Source: Candidatus Neomicrothrix sp. UBA2110 (GTDB lineage: Bacteria; Actinomycetota; Acidimicrobiia; Acidimicrobiales; Poriferisodalaceae). Taken from it: a stretch of DNA of 9,016 bases. Of the stretch, positions 6,735 through 9,016 are shown piece by piece (within the stretch, counting starts at the first letter, position 1; every line of letters starts with the position of its first letter). The position numbers and the translations under genes are program-made. The stretch lies in assembly GCA_002331465.1 (NCBI GenBank), contig DCYM01000031.1, positions 1-9,016 on the forward strand, read 5' to 3'. The notes beneath the pieces are model-generated. The model saw only the letters and a program-made list of their open reading frames with translations, was not told the origin of the DNA and made no database searches.

Positions 6735-9016
6735 ATGCTTTCGGCATATCGAGTTCTTGATCTCACAGACGAGCGCGGTCAGTTGGCGGGCATGATGCTT
6801 GCTGACCTCGGCGCAGAAGTGATTCTTGTAGAACCGCCGACCGGGTCTCGATCGCGTACGGTTGGGCCTTTCGTGGAAGGACGAGAAGAAGACCCGGAAG
6901 CTTCCTTGTGGTTTTGGTCGTACAACCGCGGAAAGCGGAGCATCACCTTGGACTTAGATTCCCCAGAGGGACAATCACAGCTCAAGGCCCTTGTCGAGGG
7001 AGCCGATGTCGTCATCGAATCTTCTGACGTTGGAACAATGGCTCGCCGTGGGCTCGGCTACGAGGAACTCTCGGCAGTGAACCCTCAACTAGTTTTTACG
7101 TCAATCTCTGCCTACGGTCAGACTGGCCCCAAGGCGACGTGGGGGGCGACTGATCTCACAGTGGCCGCCGCGGGGATGCAAATGAACTTGCAAGGTGACG
7201 ACGACCGGGCGCCCCTGCGAATCCCACTTGATCAATCCTTCCTTCACGCTTCCGCCGAGGCTGGCGCTGCAACGTTGATCGCACTACATGAACGGAATCG
7301 ATCGGGGCTAGGGCAACACGTTGACGTGTCGGCGCAGCAGGCACTTACCTGCGCCACACAGTCCACCTCTTTGGCGCATCTCTACAACTCTCCGGACGCG
7401 GGAAGAATGAGCGGTGGAGCCAAACTCGGTCCGTTCAAAATTCGGCTGCGGTCGCCGGCCGCTGACGGCTATGTATCAACGACCATATTGTTTGGAGAAG
7501 CGGTGGGCCCATTCGGGCAACGCCTTTTCGAGTGGATCCACGAGGAAGGCGAGTGCGAGGACAGTGATTTAGAGATCGAATGGATCGACTTTGTTGCGGG
7601 AGTCATGAGTGGACAAATCCCGATGGGGGAGTACGACCGCATTCAAGACGTCGCCGCGGAATTCACCTCCAAACGTCAGAAACAGGATCTTCTCAGAGAG
7701 GCGTTAGCGCGACGGCTTTTGATAGTGCCAGTAGCGAACGTCGGAGACGTTGCCGAAGAAGCACACTACGCGGAGAGAGACTTTTGGCGTGAGATCGACG
7801 TTCCCGGCCATGGAACAGTTTCCTTCCCTGGTCCGTCAGCCAAATTGTCGGCGACACCGATGACGATCGACTCGCCTCCTCCTGCCCTTGGGGAAGCGAA
7901 CGACGAATTCGGAGCCGAAACGGCTCGGGAACTACCAACACAGGTCGCGAAGACACCTTCGGATGGAACGGCCCTACCTCTGTCGGACGTGAACGTATTG
8001 GATTTGCAATGGGTGATGGCGGGACCAGCATCGACAAGAGTGCTCGCTGACTGGGGAGCGACCGTGGTGCGCGTCGAGTCTTCGCACAAGGTTGAAACGG
8101 CGCGCACCATCCAACCGTTTCTCAACGACGAAGGCGGAGCCGACAACGGCGGTTTGTACCAAAACATGAACGCGGGAAAGATGGGGCTCGCCCTCGACAT
8201 GTCAAAACCTGAATCCAAAGAGGTGATAGAGGACCTCGTCAAGTGGGCCGACGTTGTGTGCGAATCCTTCTCGCCCAAAGCGATGCAAACCTGGGGACTT
8301 GGCTACGAAGACCTCAAGAAGATCAACCCGTCAATCATCATGACCAGCAGTTGCCTGTTTGGTCAGGATGGACCACTGTCCAGTCTGGCGGGCTTTGGCA
8401 CCATGGGAGCTTCAATGTCAGGCTTCTATGCAATGACTGGATGGCCGGACAGAGAACCAGCCGGAGTAATGGGCGCCTATACCGACTATGTGTCGCCGCG
8501 GTTTCTCACCGCAGCAATTCTGGCGGCGCTTGATCATCGCGACCGTACCGGCGAAGGCCAATACATCGATCTCTCTCAGGCGGAGGCAGGCATGCACTTC
8601 TTGACTCCAGCGGTTCTCGATTACCGAATCAACAACCGCCAACCTGAACCAATGGGCAACGACCATCCTTCGATGTTCCCGCATGGCAACTATCCATCTG
8701 CTGGCGACGATAAATGGGTTGCCATAGTTTGCCAAGACGACGATCAGTGGGCTGCGACCTGTCAACTGATGAGTCTGCCAGAGCACCTTGTCGATCTTGG
8801 CGCTGAGCAACGACGCGCACAGCGAGAGGAAATCGACAACGAAATTTCTGCGTGGACGTCCCAACGCTCCGGTGCCGAGGCCCAAGATTTACTTCAGGGA
8901 GCAGGCGTGACCGCGCACCGATTGCAGATGTCTGAAGCTCTAGCTGAAGATCCGCAGCTAGAACATCGTCGACATTTCCGTCATGTCGACCATATGACAA
9001 ACGAAAAGATGTGGGT
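6735..9016 (+). CDS. CaiB/BaiF (family III) CoA-transferase, two fused transferase domains (partial, C-terminus off window)
   Basis: The frame is open from ATG 6735 through 760 codons to the right edge. Family III enzymes move CoA between carboxylic acids through an aspartyl-CoA intermediate and are normally about 400 aa working as interlocked dimers. Here two full units lie in one chain. Half one starts with YRVLDLTDERGQLAG, has DLGAEVILVEPP, SYNRGKRSITLDL and SAYGQTGP, and reaches RSGLGQHVDVS with Asp197. After a linker around residues 385-415, half two starts at NVLDLQWVMAGPAS (420-433), has DWGATVVRVESS, NMNAGKMGLALDM, SCLFGQDGP and TGEGQYIDLSQAEAG with Asp612. Both aspartates match the catalytic Asp of formyl-CoA transferase and CaiB. 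Half two also keeps GNDHPSMFPHGNYP and DDKWVAIVC, as in complete single-domain members, while the matching part of half one is more diverged. The acid substrate is unknown. The gene is divergent from the amidase. Probably only some 40-60 residues are missing. Confidence 0.92.
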   Translation, partial: MLSAYRVLDLTDERGQLAGMMLADLGAEVILVEPPTGSRSRTVGPFVEGREEDPEASLWFWSYNRGKRSITLDLDSPEGQSQLKALVEGADVVIESSDVGTMARRGLGYEELSAVNPQLVFTSISAYGQTGPKATWGATDLTVAAAGMQMNLQGDDDRAPLRIPLDQSFLHASAEAGAATLIALHERNRSGLGQHVDVSAQQALTCATQSTSLAHLYNSPDAGRMSGGAKLGPFKIRLRSPAADGYVSTTILFGEAVGPFGQRLFEWIHEEGECEDSDLEIEWIDFVAGVMSGQIPMGEYDRIQDVAAEFTSKRQKQDLLREALARRLLIVPVANVGDVAEEAHYAERDFWREIDVPGHGTVSFPGPSAKLSATPMTIDSPPPALGEANDEFGAETARELPTQVAKTPSDGTALPLSDVNVLDLQWVMAGPASTRVLADWGATVVRVESSHKVETARTIQPFLNDEGGADNGGLYQNMNAGKMGLALDMSKPESKEVIEDLVKWADVVCESFSPKAMQTWGLGYEDLKKINPSIIMTSSCLFGQDGPLSSLAGFGTMGASMSGFYAMTGWPDREPAGVMGAYTDYVSPRFLTAAILAALDHRDRTGEGQYIDLSQAEAGMHFLTPAVLDYRINNRQPEPMGNDHPSMFPHGNYPSAGDDKWVAIVCQDDDQWAATCQLMSLPEHLVDLGAEQRRAQREEIDNEISAWTSQRSGAEAQDLLQGAGVTAHRLQMSEALAEDPQLEHRRHFRHVDHMTNEKMW

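Noticed and set aside
7693..9000. Minus-strand open frames up to 170 aa opposite the CoA-transferase gene.
   Set aside because: The plus-strand frame is continuous and rich in CoA-transferase motifs over the whole stretch; the antisense frames show no recognisable domain and low-complexity Arg/Ser composition.

Overview
The window is a dense block of soluble catabolic enzymes from a bacterium. It holds five protein-coding genes with short gaps, no RNA genes, and no recognisable mobile element, CRISPR array, transporter or regulator. G+C looks to be in the mid-fifties percent by eye, and Shine-Dalgarno sites precede several starts. Two-domain dimethylglycine-dehydrogenase-like flavoproteins, a CaiB/BaiF CoA-transferase fusion, an amidase and an SDR together would suit an environmental (for example marine) actinobacterium or Chloroflexi-type heterotroph. 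That placement is an inference from gene content, not a phylogenetic result.

Layout. (1) Positions 1-4147, minus strand: two tandem paralogues of the dimethylglycine/sarcosine dehydrogenase family. The upstream gene (1700-4147, 815 aa) is complete. The downstream gene (1-1659) is cut by the left edge after 553 codons. They are 40 bp apart with a strong ribosome-binding site in the gap, so they probably form an operon. (2) Positions 4148-4259: a divergent promoter region with two perfect palindromes. (3) Positions 4260-5042, plus strand: a classical SDR oxidoreductase of 260 aa. (4) Positions 5076-6512, minus strand: an amidase-signature hydrolase, convergent with the SDR across a 33 bp gap. 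(5) Positions 6513-6734: a second divergent intergenic region with two inverted repeats. (6) Positions 6735-9016, plus strand: a CaiB/BaiF (family III) CoA-transferase carrying two complete transferase halves in one chain, cut by the right edge after 760 codons.

How the genes might work together (inference). The flavoproteins have the covalent-FAD motif and folate-binding GcvT-type domains used to demethylate N-methylated glycines, passing one-carbon units to tetrahydrofolate. An amidase could release an amine or acid from an amide precursor. The CoA-transferase could activate a carboxylic acid and the SDR could oxidise or reduce a hydroxyl/keto group. A pathway for an amide-linked or N-methylated carboxylate is possible, but the substrate cannot be read from sequence. 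The genes lie in at least three transcription units, so their cooperation is not proven.

I found no clearly new type of system. The points most worth following are the fused CoA-transferase with both catalytic aspartates kept, the tandem flavoprotein pair, and the palindromes in the two divergent promoter regions.
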